Below are positions 1 through 10,990 of a DNA stretch of 64,000 nucleotides, in pieces. The DNA comes from Rhizophagus irregularis (Eukaryota; Glomeromycota; Glomeromycetes; Glomerales; Glomeraceae): NCBI RefSeq assembly GCF_026210795.1, contig NC_089449.1:2356001-2420000 (forward strand), written 5' to 3'. Below the pieces are notes generated by a model that ran no database searches, had not been told where the DNA came from, and saw only the letters and a list, made by a program, of their open reading frames with translations. Each line of letters starts with the position of its first letter. Positions within the stretch are counted from its first letter, which is position 1. A program made the position numbers and the translations under genes.

Positions 1-1370
1 AAAATTCAAATCTGTTGACAAAATACAATACACTCAATATTGTGTCTAGTTTTTATTGAAAGTTGCACAAAACACAGTGTCAGAAAATAAATAACAATTC
101 ATAACATTAACCTAGTAAAGCCCTGCCGAAGGTATACAAAAAGATGGTCATTAGTTTGCAAGCTCTGAGATCGCTTTTTTGGTCACAGCCGAAACATTCA
201 TACCTTAATTGCGTATTACTCGTCCAGGCTTCAACGTTTTTAATAATTTTCTCGCCCATGCTTCCTTCAAACTACGTCAACGAGTTCAGGCTCGGGGAAA
301 AAATACAATGGTTTTAGTTATCGGAGTAAGAAAAAAGTTATAATAACGTAAGAAATATTAGTTACTGCGCTTTATTTTTTAAATATCATGCATATGTCTT
401 CACATTAGTCAAATATGGTTTGTAATTTAGTGAAAAATCAAATTTAATTTTTTATACCATGCGAAAATCGCATAATTTGTATTATATGTTATTTGCATAT
501 TTTATGACTGTTAAAATAAATAGAAAATTTTATTTTGCTAAATATATCTTTATATAAAAAATCATGATAAATACTCCTGAGAATTTTCATACATATTAAT
601 CATTGCATAAATTTTTATAACGTTTATGGTATTTTTCAAAGTTCTGTATTGTCATTATAAGCCACTGATCAAGAGTCTATTTTATTATTAGTCAAGAAAG
701 TTTTTACAATATATACCCTCAAGTTCACATCCCCAAAAATATTATATACAACGCGTCTAAAAAATTTTTTCTCAAAATTACATCTCGATAACAATGTGAG
801 TTTTGAGGGATGGAAAACATCCTTGAAGCCCGAGAATTTCAATCTTATCTCCATTCTGAAGTTCCGTCAAACAAAAGATGGCTTCTCGTTTAACAAGTCG
901 GTTGAGTATAAAGTTTGTTTCACATGTTGCAGACACAGGTATTGAAAAGAAAAAAATTCAATAGGAGAAAAAGTTAGCGGGAAGGAGTTGGGCGATGCCG
1001 AAAAAACCACCTAAGCGACTTGGCAACTCATCAGGTTAGTATCTCCGGTGGGCTCCATCCTAAGTTTGTGTAAAGGCCAAAGGCAATACATCTTAGTGCC
1101 AAGAGCAACTCGTTCATTCACAACCCCTGGCGACCTGTTTCTTTTTTTCCTATTAAATTTTCTTTCTATGTTTCCTTCTTCAACATTTTCAGTATTTTGT
1201 TTGTATAAGAGATTGTAATCATTCCGGGATAATGGAAACATCAAAACAAGTACACAGTTAATGGTGAAGAAGGGCGGTCAAATTGAGGTATTTTCGTCTA
1301 ATTACTTACACTAGGGCTTTTGATATGGTGATCGATGTTTCATTTGATGAAAATGTGACATTTTTTCATT
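1..1370. other. No gene recognised
   Basis: AT-rich sequence with only short open frames on the minus strand (669-854 and 1011-1244). These show no domain, no good start context and no exon structure that I can extend. I see no RNA gene or clear repeat here. Confidence 0.4.
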
Positions 1371-1378
1371 TCAATTAA

Positions 1379-2850
1379 GTGGAACAAGTTCAGGCAACCA
1401 ATAATGCCCCAATTCAGATGAATGTAATTCAGAATAACTTTGTCAACAGGAACTGTCTGAGGGGACGCGACTATGACCTACAAGTTGATGAGAAAAGTTA
1501 TCGACAGGATGAAGAATTGACAACAGCCAAGATAAATGAAATCACAGTACGTTGTAACTGAAGGTGTCTACAGGTTTATTATATTACTGGCACAATCATT
1601 TGAATTAACTCAGATTCGGAAAATGATTTGAGAGAAGCGACTGACTCAATAGTTGGGAAAGTAGAAAGAATACCATTGATGGTAGACAACATTGATCTGG
1701 AAGAAATTTTCATAGATTATTGCGATAGATGCGAAACATCTTTGAGTGAGTAGAATCAGTTTCTATAATTGACATGAATCTCAATAATAGTCTTATTATT
1801 ATCAATTATACTAGTTTATGTAATAGCGATATCATGGATATGAGACCTAGTTCACACTTCATGAGAGAAATTGCGGAAGAATCTTGAAGTAAATATACCC
1901 AAAGGGTGGAAAGATTTTATACAATAATTTTTCAAGGTATGCCAAAATCTGAAAGTCTAAAAAAAGTTGGTTGTTTATCTTCATTACTTATTTGTCCATC
2001 AATGACAAAAAAGCAGAAGGATAGTTTACAAGATTGGAAAGACGCTTGGCGTGGACTTTACAAATGAAATCAACGAAAATGACATAGACGATAAAAAGGA
2101 AATTGATGAAGACTTATTAGATGTGGTTCATAATATTCTTGGACTATAGTATGTTTTGTTTTATGATTCTTTATCCATTGCAAGTGAAATGTTAATATAT
2201 GTGATTTACATTTTTAGTATTGAAGCTTTTGAAGCTCCATATAATGTACTGAAATCAAGGGATCTTGAAGAAAAACAATTTAGCGCACAATTTATAAGCC
2301 CAATATTAAAAAAATACACTCAAGGTTGTCTGTTGCATTGATTGGAGGGGTTACATCATGATTTATCGTAATGCAAATATAAATCCATTTATCGATAGAG
2401 TATTGACCTCAAAGCGTGCAGATGGACTTGCTCATCTCTGAGAGGATCATAAAGATGTATTTATATATGAGCAAACGGAACCTCCAAATTTTGATGATAT
2501 CACGGAATTTCATGTCTGACTATAAGTTGGTTAGAGCTGTGAGATGTGTTAAACCAACGCATAATTCTTCACCTTAAAAGTGGGATGTACGATCACAAGG
2601 AACTAGCAAGTTTTTGGTGCTTTTAGTCATCAAACTGAGTATCGTTGTATTGGTGTACAATACATCAAAGGGCATATTGTATTCATGAATATGGAAGTTT
2701 TAAGGTTCCTATAATTTCTCAGGACCTCTTTGTTCTATCTGAGGCGATTATAACATGCCTTAAATTTTTTTTATAGTATAACAGATCATATTTCTACTTT
2801 ATTACAGGTTCACATTTTAAAGCAAAACCTGACAACACCAAATCACCTTT
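1379..2850 (+). pseudogene. Decayed member of a dispersed gene family
   Basis: Several plus-strand fragments can be read in order but not as one gene. They are 1379-1561 (no ATG; opens on GTG), about 1621-1750, 1915-2066, 2220-2341 and 2370-2720, separated by stops and frame changes. The stretch 2158-2218 looks like a retained intron with GTATGT at the start and TTTTTAG at the end. The block around 2220-2330 (IEAFEAPYNV, then FSAQFISPILKK) and the following NPFIDRVLTSKRADGLAHL resemble, from memory, a multi-copy family of unknown function in glomeromycotan genomes. At least three in-frame stops make it non-functional. The family assignment is an inference; the breaks are seen directly. Confidence 0.45.
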
Positions 2851-2868
2851 AAAGCAAAAGAAGTAACA

Positions 2869-3240
2869 ATGCGGTACGTCGTTGTAAATAAAATAGAATT
2901 TGCATCTAATAGTCATAAGATATTAATTTCTCTTAATAAATTAAGTTTCGCTCACGTTGAACTTGGAATCTTTAACTGTAATATGTTGTTGGTACATCCG
3001 GAAAACAAAAATGTTTGTATTTTGATTTCACAGTCTTTACGTACTAACCCACAGACGAATCACATTTTTTTATGTAACATAGGTAATATGAAAAGACTTT
3101 ATTCATCCAATTTTATGGACTTTGGATCATCTATTAGCCGATTATCTGGGGGTTTAAACATATCACAATTACACGAAAAGTATTGTATATTTAAACTTAA
3201 TAAAAAAAAATATTTTAAAAAAATTTTTAATAGAGAATGA
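2869..3240 (+). CDS. Hypothetical 123-residue protein, doubtful
   Basis: An ATG-initiated frame of 123 residues follows the decayed gene directly. It ends in a lysine-rich stretch that runs into the poly-T/poly-A repeat at 3240. I recognise no domain, signal peptide or membrane segment. It may be the 3' part of the preceding relic or chance coding in AT-rich DNA. There is no intron signal or poly(A) signal that would favour a real gene. Confidence 0.15.
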   Translation: MRYVVVNKIEFASNSHKILISLNKLSFAHVELGIFNCNMLLVHPENKNVCILISQSLRTNPQTNHIFLCNIGNMKRLYSSNFMDFGSSISRLSGGLNISQLHEKYCIFKLNKKKYFKKIFNRE

Positions 3241-3244
3241 TAGA

Positions 3245-3620
3245 TAATTTTGTTTTAGATAAAAATTTTCATTAAAGAATTTCTTTTAATAGGGAGATAA
3301 TTTTGCTGAGAATTTTTTTTTTTTTGATAGAAATTTTATTGTAGAATTTCTTTTAATAGGAGAGAAGTTTTTTTGATATAGAAATTCTTTTTAATAGGAA
3401 AAATGAGTTTTTTGATGAATTTCATTAGAGAATTTTCTTTAATAATAGAAGAGTTTTTTTTGATGATTTGTTGGTTGAAAAGTTTTTTTGATGGAGAATT
3501 TCGTTTAGAAGTCTTTTAATAGAAAATTTTATTGGAAATAATTTTTTTTTAATGAGAGTATTGAGAATATTGAGAATTTTGGCTTGAAATTTTTTTTAAT
3601 CGTTAGAAATCTTTTTTTTT
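3245..3620. repeat. Degenerate T-rich minisatellite
   Basis: About six imperfect units of roughly 50-60 bases. Each combines a T-run, a GATAGAAATTTT or GATGAATTTCATT-like core, AGAATTTC and CTTTTAATAGGA. Units drift in length and sequence. Each carries a T-rich tract followed by ATAG, so it resembles a 3' splice site, as in the arrays near 27, 57 and 7.8 kb. Confidence 0.5.
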
Positions 3621-4004
3621 TATAAAAATGTTGGAAAATTTATATAATAATCAAAAATTGGATACGATTTTTTCCTTAGATATAACGTTGTATAGAGATA
3701 AGCTCAACCAATCAAATTCAGTATATATATATATATATATAAAATCAAATGTTTGCCATCTCTATCATAAATTAAATTTGCAGCTGGTCTACTTTATAAA
3801 TTTTTCTTCTTTTTTATTTAGTTAAAAATTTTATTCAATTTGTAAAGCGTCTGAACGGTTATGACACCAAAAAATTATTCCTACGTGATAAATGATTTTG
3901 ATCATGTGATTGTGAAAAAAGATCTGGCTATTGTCACACAGCATAGCATTTTGGCTAAAAAAATTTTTTTTTAAAAAAGTAAATTGCTATAATTTATTCA
4001 TAAT

Positions 4005-5585
4005 ATGAATCCGTTAGAGTGGTTTGGTTTGCATTGCTCAGTATGTGGTAAAGGGAAGACAAATTTTAATTGGTGTCGTACATGTAATGCAGAACATTTT
4101 CGTCAAAATTTTAAAAACTGGACAAGTGGTAACAAAGATATTGATAAATTTATCCAAGATGCTCAACTATTAGCAGGTGAAGATTTCGAAGTATTAGAGT
4201 GGATACCTTATGAAAAATTTTATGATGTTAAATTTATTGCAAAAGGTGGGTTTGGTGAAGTCTATAAAGCAAAATGGACCGATGGATTGATAAAAAAATG
4301 GGACGATAAAAAACGAGATTGGGAAAGGCTTCGTGCAAATGATTTTGTAGCTCTGAAAGCTTTAAGCGATTCAAAAGATGTTTCGTTAGAATTTATCCGT
4401 GAGGTTGGGATATATAAATTTAATTTTATTATTAATTAAATTTTAGGTATCATTTTTATTAATATCCATTATATATATGTAGATTACTTTTCATAGGGAT
4501 CTTAATTCAGGATCTATTATTAAGCTATATGGGATAACTCAAGATCCAGAAACAAAAAATTATATGATGGTTTTAGAATATGCAGAGAATGGAGGTTTAC
4601 GAAATTATCTAGATCACAATAAGTTAAATTGGGAAAAGAAGATTCGTAATATACATTATATTGCTCTTGGGCTTGTTGAAATACATCAAAAAGGATTAAT
4701 TCATCGAGATTTACATATTGGAAATATATTAATGAATGATACTAACACTTGTATAACTGATATGGGATTATGTAGACCTGCTGGTGCATCAGACAAGACA
4801 GCGATTTATGGTGTTTTACCTTATATAGCACCTGAAGTTTTACGTGGAAAAAATTATACCGAGGCTTCTGATATTTATAGTTTTGGAATAATTATGTATG
4901 AAATAATTTCTGGCTTACGTCCTTATAATGACGTAGGCCACGATGAAAATTTAACTATAAGTATTTGTCAAGGACTTAGACCAACATTTAATATTAAAGT
5001 ACCTCAATTAATTAAGTATTTAATTGATGAATGTTTAAACGCAAATCCTTCAGATCGACCAACAGCAGAAGAAATTAAATCAATTTTATGTACATGGTGG
5101 GGAGAAATTGATGATAATATGAATAATCCAAGTATTCAGAGTGAATTAATTAGGCAAATTAGAGAAGCAGAAAAGATCAATAATGATAATTTTAGTAATT
5201 TATCAACTAGCGGTAGAGCTTCAGATAGTTGTATTAACTCGTCAACATCTCCAATATATATATCAAGTAGAACACATCCTGAAGCCTTTTATGTAAGTAG
5301 GCCATTAAGTTTCAAGAATCTTCCTGAACCAAAAAATTCTGATATTTCTTATAAACGATATACCACCAAGGATAGCATGGGTAATCAATAATTTAATAAA
5401 TAATATTTATACTAATTGTACCAGTTTAAGATTAAAATAACTAATGAATTGATTTTATTTAATAGAATATTGTCGAATCAATGTGGAAAATAACAATACA
5501 GGTAATAATACATTTTTATAGTTTTTTCGATTTATTTTTTTCGATTTTATATTATTATTTTTTTTTTATAGGACGATTAGAATAA
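4005..5585 (+). CDS. TKL-like protein kinase with N-terminal CxxC...WCxxC segment
   Basis: Predicted serine/threonine or dual-specificity kinase. Exon 1 is 4005-4403 and exon 2 starts at 4483; the intron is phase 0 (GTTGGG...TAG). If exon 2 reads through it stops at 5391 (435 residues). A better tail uses phase-1 junctions 5380/5466, 5501/5572 and a stop at 5583-5585, ending in GRLE. An N-terminal pair of cysteine motifs (C11, C14, C24, C27) is followed by a NWTSGN...IDKFIQ segment shared with the gene at 33.2 kb. Kinase features are the glycine-rich loop KGGFGEVY near residues 80-87, K118 in VALK, HRDLHIGN at 207-214, DMG in place of DFG at 226, and APE at 249-251. The tail has THPEAFYVSRPL, a motif common to the other kinases here. 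DMG is unusual, but catalytic Lys, Asp and Asn are all present, so activity is plausible. The gene converges on the MYND relic at 5.8-6.5 kb. The substrate is unknown. Confidence 0.85.
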
Positions 5586-5789
5586 AAAGAAATTTATTAA
5601 ATAAATAATTAAATATCGTATATATAGGATAACTATTAAAAAAAATTAATCTTATCAAACATTTTATGTAAAATTCCAAGAAAATAAAAAAACAATGTAA
5701 CATTTGATTTTCTTTAATAACAGAATCTTTTTATTTATTTATATAATAATAATAAATAATAATAATAATTATAACTATAATTATAATAA

Positions 5790-6460
5790 AAATACTTTAA
5801 ATTACCTTGCAAAAAAGGTACGAGACGATTACAGTATTATTTTTTAATTCGAATTTTTTCACTATAATCATTCATTCATGTCCAATCCTCCTTCTGGCAA
5901 TATTTGCTACAATAATATACCGATTTACACCTTGTACAAAAAGTACTGGTCGCGTCTCCACGTCGTTGCATCTTTTATATCATCACAACTATTTTCAGTT
6001 TTATCATTATCTTTGGTCTTCAAGACATCAACCCAAGTGTAATGATCTAAACTCTTTTGGGTTACTTCGAATAAGGTTAGTCTCTGCAGCAGTAAGAATT
6101 TTAGCCGGACCGATATTACATTCTGAAATCCAATCTTTATGAATATCATAAAATGGAACTGGGAAATGAAATGATATAGCAATTATGGGTGCCTCAGTAG
6201 CATTTAAGGAGATGCTATCAAAGTAATAGTAAGTTGACTCTTGATCATTTTTATTACATCTTCCTTTCTTGTTCTTTTCTTTCTTTTTGAAGCCATAGAT
6301 CCTAGGGATCAGCTTGATCAATAGAAGCCATATCTCAGCTTTTGAATGGTATCAACCAAGAATACACAAAAAATACAGGATGTTGGGTAGACATCGTCTT
6401 CCATCGTAGGAACTGTTAACATTGTGAAATTAAATTTGTTGCGTTTTAATCAACGTGTAT
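5790..6460 (-). pseudogene. Internally deleted copy of the MYND/beta-helix gene
   Basis: Minus-strand sequence matches the 3' ends of the two intact MYND genes (10991-14878 and 28199-32110). From high to low coordinate it keeps the FNITMLTVPTMEDDV region (about 6400-6445). It then jumps over roughly 850 bases to the IHKDWISECNI region (6120-6160) and the HYTWVDVLKTKDNDKTENS region (5970-6050). A frameshift lies near 6065, and a 12-base loss near 5965 removes the first zinc ligands of the MYND finger. It agrees better with the 28-kb copy than with the 11-kb copy, for example in the bases coding KDNDKTENSCDDIKDA. Similarity continues about 50 bases past the stop, so this is a DNA-level duplicate and not a retrocopy. 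Confidence 0.85.
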
Positions 6461-7780
6461 GTGATCTTGTAATTCCTAAAAAAAAGAACACAATTATTCG
6501 GTCTTGATTGAACATCGTGATTCTACTTTAATGTGAATGCAATATCTCATCCTTCTGGTTGTCGGTTTTTGTTTCCTGTGATTTCTAATTGTCCAGATGA
6601 ACTTGCTTGTCGACCTCACTTTTCTAATCCTATGAAAGAATAAGATCAATATCACAACTGGGTGTAAAGAATGGCAAACATCTACAGCATAAACGTCAGA
6701 TTTCTGATTCATTCGATCATTTATTCTTGCAGTTTAAAAATCTTTTCGTAAAGAAATTATGTTAATAAAGAATGTCTCATGTGTGGCCTAATAATGCAAT
6801 AAATTTCATACTTACTTTTGCCCGTTTTCGTATCTTTAACAAAGAATCCCAATTATTTTCAAACTTGCACTTGCTGATAAGATTATTTGAAGACAAGTAA
6901 GTCAGATAGTAACTATTACCAGACATAACAATAGATAGGAAACCATACATTCTTCTGTTCATGAATTTTACGAACATGATAAATGACATCATAATTGATA
7001 TATCTGATCGTAGCTATCTTTGGTTATAAATCCCAAGTACTTCTTGTGGCGTCGTATTAGGTTTCTGCCATATATAAATTTTGTAAAAAGTTCAAGATTA
7101 TTCCATCTCATCAAGACTGTCTTATGGAAAAATTGGCTAATTCCCGAATTTGACTGACAAAGGTTTGAATCAAGCCTGAAATTGACTATTTTGCCCTGTT
7201 TTTTGCAAAAAAAGAGGCGTCATGTTAACAAACGATACCAACAGATACGCATGCCAATATTCTTTTGTAGCCTCCATCCGGGTACAAGTTATTCAGTCGC
7301 AATCATGCGGTTGAACACATGAGAATTCGAGGCAATCCATAACATATGCCCTAGCTGTCCTTTTCGTCGGTGTTGAACGATCAGGCAGAATAGTGGAGCT
7401 TCTGGACACAGACCGATACTCTCCCAGACATAAGCTCTTTCCGCCAACCTCCATTCTTACATGTATGTTGAATACGGAAGATTTGCAAGTAAACCTGGGG
7501 CGTTAGAATCCCAGTATCCTTTCAAGAAATCCGCCCTTCGTGTTGAATCTCCAGGCTGGGCTTGATGATTCCCATGCAACAAGAAGAGGCGCGTGTATAT
7601 AAAAACAGATACTTATATCGACATTAATAAATACTTAGCTTTTAGAAACTTTTAGAATGGCGAAATTTGTTTTCTCTTAAAATAATACCGTATATTTTTC
7701 GTGAATTGGTATACAGTACAATATATAAGAAATCGATTGTCAGATTTCATATTACACTAGGGAAACGGGAACCGTTGTAA
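6461..7780. other. No gene recognised; GC-richer stretch at 7.2-7.6 kb
   Basis: Short minus-strand frames at 6494-6712 and 6777-6992 show no recognisable domain. The part from about 7190 to 7590 is noticeably richer in G and C than its surroundings, which often marks a decayed coding or transposon segment here. I could not connect its frames into a known family. Confidence 0.3.
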
Positions 7781-7789
7781 GTCCGGAGC

Positions 7790-8510
7790 AATAAGTCGTT
7801 TCGTCACCCAAAAGCTGCCTAAAATCTGCAACTAAAAAAACAAACAAAATATTAGCAGACGTTACATTTTGTTAAAAATAAAAAAAAAGACAAAGAAAAA
7901 ATATTTAAACACATACCGTAATGCATCTAGGGAGAACCGGATTTCCAACCTTACCGAAATTCATGTCCATAGATATTTGAAGAAACTGTCTAAAAAAAAG
8001 TAATAAAACGAATTGTTACTAGTAAAAGTTTCGTTATTTTGTTGAAACAAATAACAAAGTAAAAAAAATATCTTACCTAAATCTAACGCGTCCAGATGAC
8101 TCTAAAAAAAGTGAAGATGAATGAAATATTAGCAAACATTTCGCTAAAAGAATTGATTTAAGTAAAAAGAATACTTCACTTACCAAAATATATGTCCAAG
8201 AGACTCAAAGAATCACCTACAAAAGAAAAAAAGAAAGAACTATTAGTAACATTTCATTAAAAGAAAAATAAAAAAAAAAGTCTGAAAGGGCCAAGTTTAC
8301 ACCAAAATTTATTCATAAAAAACCATTTTTCCTTGGCGCTGCTGGTAACTTTCAGTATTTTGTTTTAAACATCAACCATCTAAAAAAAGAGAAAAATTGA
8401 ATGTTAACAATGCTTTGTTAGAATAAATAAATTCGAAAAAATACATTTGCAGATGTTCTCACCAAGTTTCTATGTATCCAAAGGGCTAAGAAACAATGCC
8501 TAAAAAAGAA
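7790..8510 (-). repeat. Array of microexon-like repeats flanked by splice-site motifs
   Basis: On the minus strand there are at least five units. Each has a T-rich tract ending in TTTTTTAG, a core of about 27-75 bases, and a donor-like GTAAGT, GTATGT or GTGAG. Cores lie near 7770-7838, 7918-7990, 8077-8103, 8182-8219 and 8461-8502. Several contain a TGGACGCGT- or TTGGACATA-like word. No long reading frame crosses the cores. The array at 16.69-17.21 kb has the same core word and spacing. Confidence 0.5.
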
Positions 8511-9009
8511 AAAAATGTTAAAAACTGGTCATCAAGATAAAAAAATTAAAGAAAAAAAAAATGAAAACCTGAAATATCACGCTCAAGGAAACTAAACACC
8601 AGAAAAGGTGAGAGAAGTAAGGGGAAGGGTAAGACGAAGGAAATAGGAAAGTACTTTTTTTTTCATGTGACTTATTTGTTTGATTATTGATCTTATCAGA
8701 TGTGATACGCGGAGTAACGCGACGCGACAAAATTTTTTCAAATACAGGGTCTTTTTTTTTATATAATGAACATGATACATTTTGCTTTATCAAGTAATCA
8801 AGGACATTGCATACAATGTTACTAAAAATAAAAAGTATAAAGGGAAATAAGCAGGGGCATTATGTTTAAAAAAGGAAATTGTGGTGATGACGTAGGTGGA
8901 AGGAAGGAAAAATTACATGGGTTAAACCGGTACTACAAATTTATCTAGTTCCGTACAATAAATAGTCCTTCGCTACGCTCCGGACAATAAAATAGCCAAT
9001 CACATGACC

Positions 9010-10300
9010 CTCAAGCTTATAACTACATTAAGCCGTTACCCAAATCATCTAACCGCTCTTCCTGTAAAGGGACCGAAATACGACCTCCAATTATTAGCAC
9101 CAACAATAGCAGATAATGATTGGAGTTTATTTACATCGGAAGATCCACAAGTAACGAGTACAAAAACATTGCCCTCATCGGTTGCTTTTTCATACTCATC
9201 GTCATACATTTTTTGGCTTCTGAATTCAGAAGTTGGACTCAATATAAAGCTTAGGAGAGTTTGTGCAGAAAATCGGGATATATGAATCTCCTGAAGGTCC
9301 ATTGATGATGCAAGCAGATGCATCCTCAAGACGAAGTTTAATTGGATTACCTCCTTTCTTACAAGTTACCGATTTATTGGTGGAATAAGCGTTCGATTTG
9401 GTACTTTCTCTATTATAGATAGCCTGCTCTAATGATAATGATTTATTTATAATGGTCTCTTCACCAAAGCTTTGTTTAGCATCAAAATATCTTTTAGTTT
9501 TATCTGTTCATCCCTTCCAAATATTTTTGACTTGATAACACGAAAAGAGGCAACAAAATGTTAACCAGGAGGAATAGTTGGGTCTTGGTCTTCTTGGGCC
9601 TGTAGTTCACTATAATACTTAAAATTCTAATTACGTAGAATACCATCATCATCTGATGCATTTGCCATTAACCACAACCAGATATAAGGACACGTTAAAG
9701 TTCCTTTATTGCTCAATTCATCTTTTTCTCAAATTTGGTTGAAAGTTCTTTCGGGAGAATATTGATGCCAGGAATAAATTTTGTTGCCTCCAAAGTAGTG
9801 TGTGTCAGAATAGGCTGAAGGACAGGTGCTAAATAATCAGTTTTACTAATTCCAATTACCATAGTGACATTTAAGTTGATAGAATACTGTTTCTGCAATC
9901 GAAAGAAAGTTGATATTTTCGAAACTTTTAAAATCTTTTACAGCCAATTCAAGTGCCCCTAAAGCTCTACCATTACCACCCATATCGTCTATTAACATCC
10001 TGAGAAGTGGTGTATCCTCAAAGACATTTCCCTCTTTTTGGAGGATCCAAAGGACGAATGGGAAGAAAAACTCGGAGTTGATTATATTCAGAAACCATTT
10101 CATTAAATGGACGTGCGAAAGTTCTGTGCAACATGCAATGATTAAGAGGGTTATCATTGTTCGTGGCGGCAGCAGATATCTCTGTCAAAAAAGAATAATA
10201 CACTGATTTTTTGTCCTTGTCATCATTTTCATTGATTAGAGCAATTTGCATTCCATCAACAATGAGGATCACAGGAAATAAACACATTATGTAGCTTGTA
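9010..10300 (-). pseudogene. Broken C-terminal region of a Crinkler-type gene
   Basis: Read on the minus strand, fragments in changing frames form a recognisable C-terminal region. In order they are VDGMQIALINENDDKDKKSV (about 10200-10260), FARPFNEMVSEYN (near 10090-10130), LIDDMGGNGRALGALELAVK (9940-10000), PILTHTTLEATKFIPGIN (9760-9820), PYIWLWLMANASDDDGILRN (9620-9685), SELQAQEDQDPTIPPG (9560-9610), and a terminal GNVFVLVTCGSSD...YFGPFTGRA (9050-9180). From memory, these match the C-terminal half of large P-loop/CRN proteins abundant in Rhizophagus. At least two in-frame stops and several frameshifts break it, and no N-terminal header or Walker A motif is visible upstream. Confidence 0.65.
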
Positions 10301-10339
10301 GCTATTCAAAAAATTTTTCCGCGTTGAATTATGATTATC

Positions 10340-10760
10340 GGTCACACAGCGTAGTAAAAAAATCCTATCATCTTTAATACTATAATTTATTTATATTACA
10401 TTATCAGTTAAAGTATAAATTTAGATGATGCTGTTAAATATATGGTAAAGAAAATACCGGTGTCGTTCATGTAATAGAGAACATTTTCAAAAATTGAGCA
10501 AGTGGCAATAATGGTATTAGCTATTATCAGCAGGTGTATATACTATATAGTATTAGAGTAAATACTCTGAATTTATTGCAAAAGGTGGGTTTGATAAGGT
10601 CTATAAAGTAAATGGACTGATAGATTAATGTACAAAGTACAAAAAAAAACAAGATTGGGTGCAATAGCTTATAGCTATAATGTTTAAAAAATTACCTTAT
10701 TAAAATTTATATTGATTTTATTTAATAGAAAATAATGGCGCAGGTAATTAGTATTTAAAT
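10340..10760 (+). pseudogene. Relic of the N-terminal half and tail of a kinase gene
   Basis: The sequence parallels the kinase gene at 4.0 kb. It has a promoter word (TCACACAGCGTAG, compared with TCACACAGCATAG near 3936), then the CRSC..REHFQK segment, then a degraded EFIAKGGFDKVYKV (10560-10610). After a deletion of the catalytic lobe comes the tail-exon acceptor region TTTATTTAATAG with GGTAATTA (10716-10748). Frameshifts and stops make it non-coding. The missing C-lobe appears separately at 15.28 kb, beyond the intact MYND gene. Confidence 0.7.
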
Positions 10761-10990
10761 AATGAATTAGATCATTGAATAGGATACCGTTAAAACTTAT
10801 TTTAAATAAAAAAAAAGGTAAAAAGTAAAAAAAAATCCTGCTCAAGAAAGATAGCGTAAAAATTATAATATAGCGTTTTGATTCTCTTTATTTTAATTCA
10901 TGATAGTAAATCTCTTTTTCTAAATATATACAACTAAAATACTTCAGATTACCCGAGAAAAAACTATAGAACCATAACGATTACAGCATA

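Noticed and set aside
8518-8793. Two overlapping minus-strand frames of 91 and 62 residues
   Set aside because: Both lie in low-complexity A/T-run DNA next to a repeat array, share sequence in different frames and show no domain.
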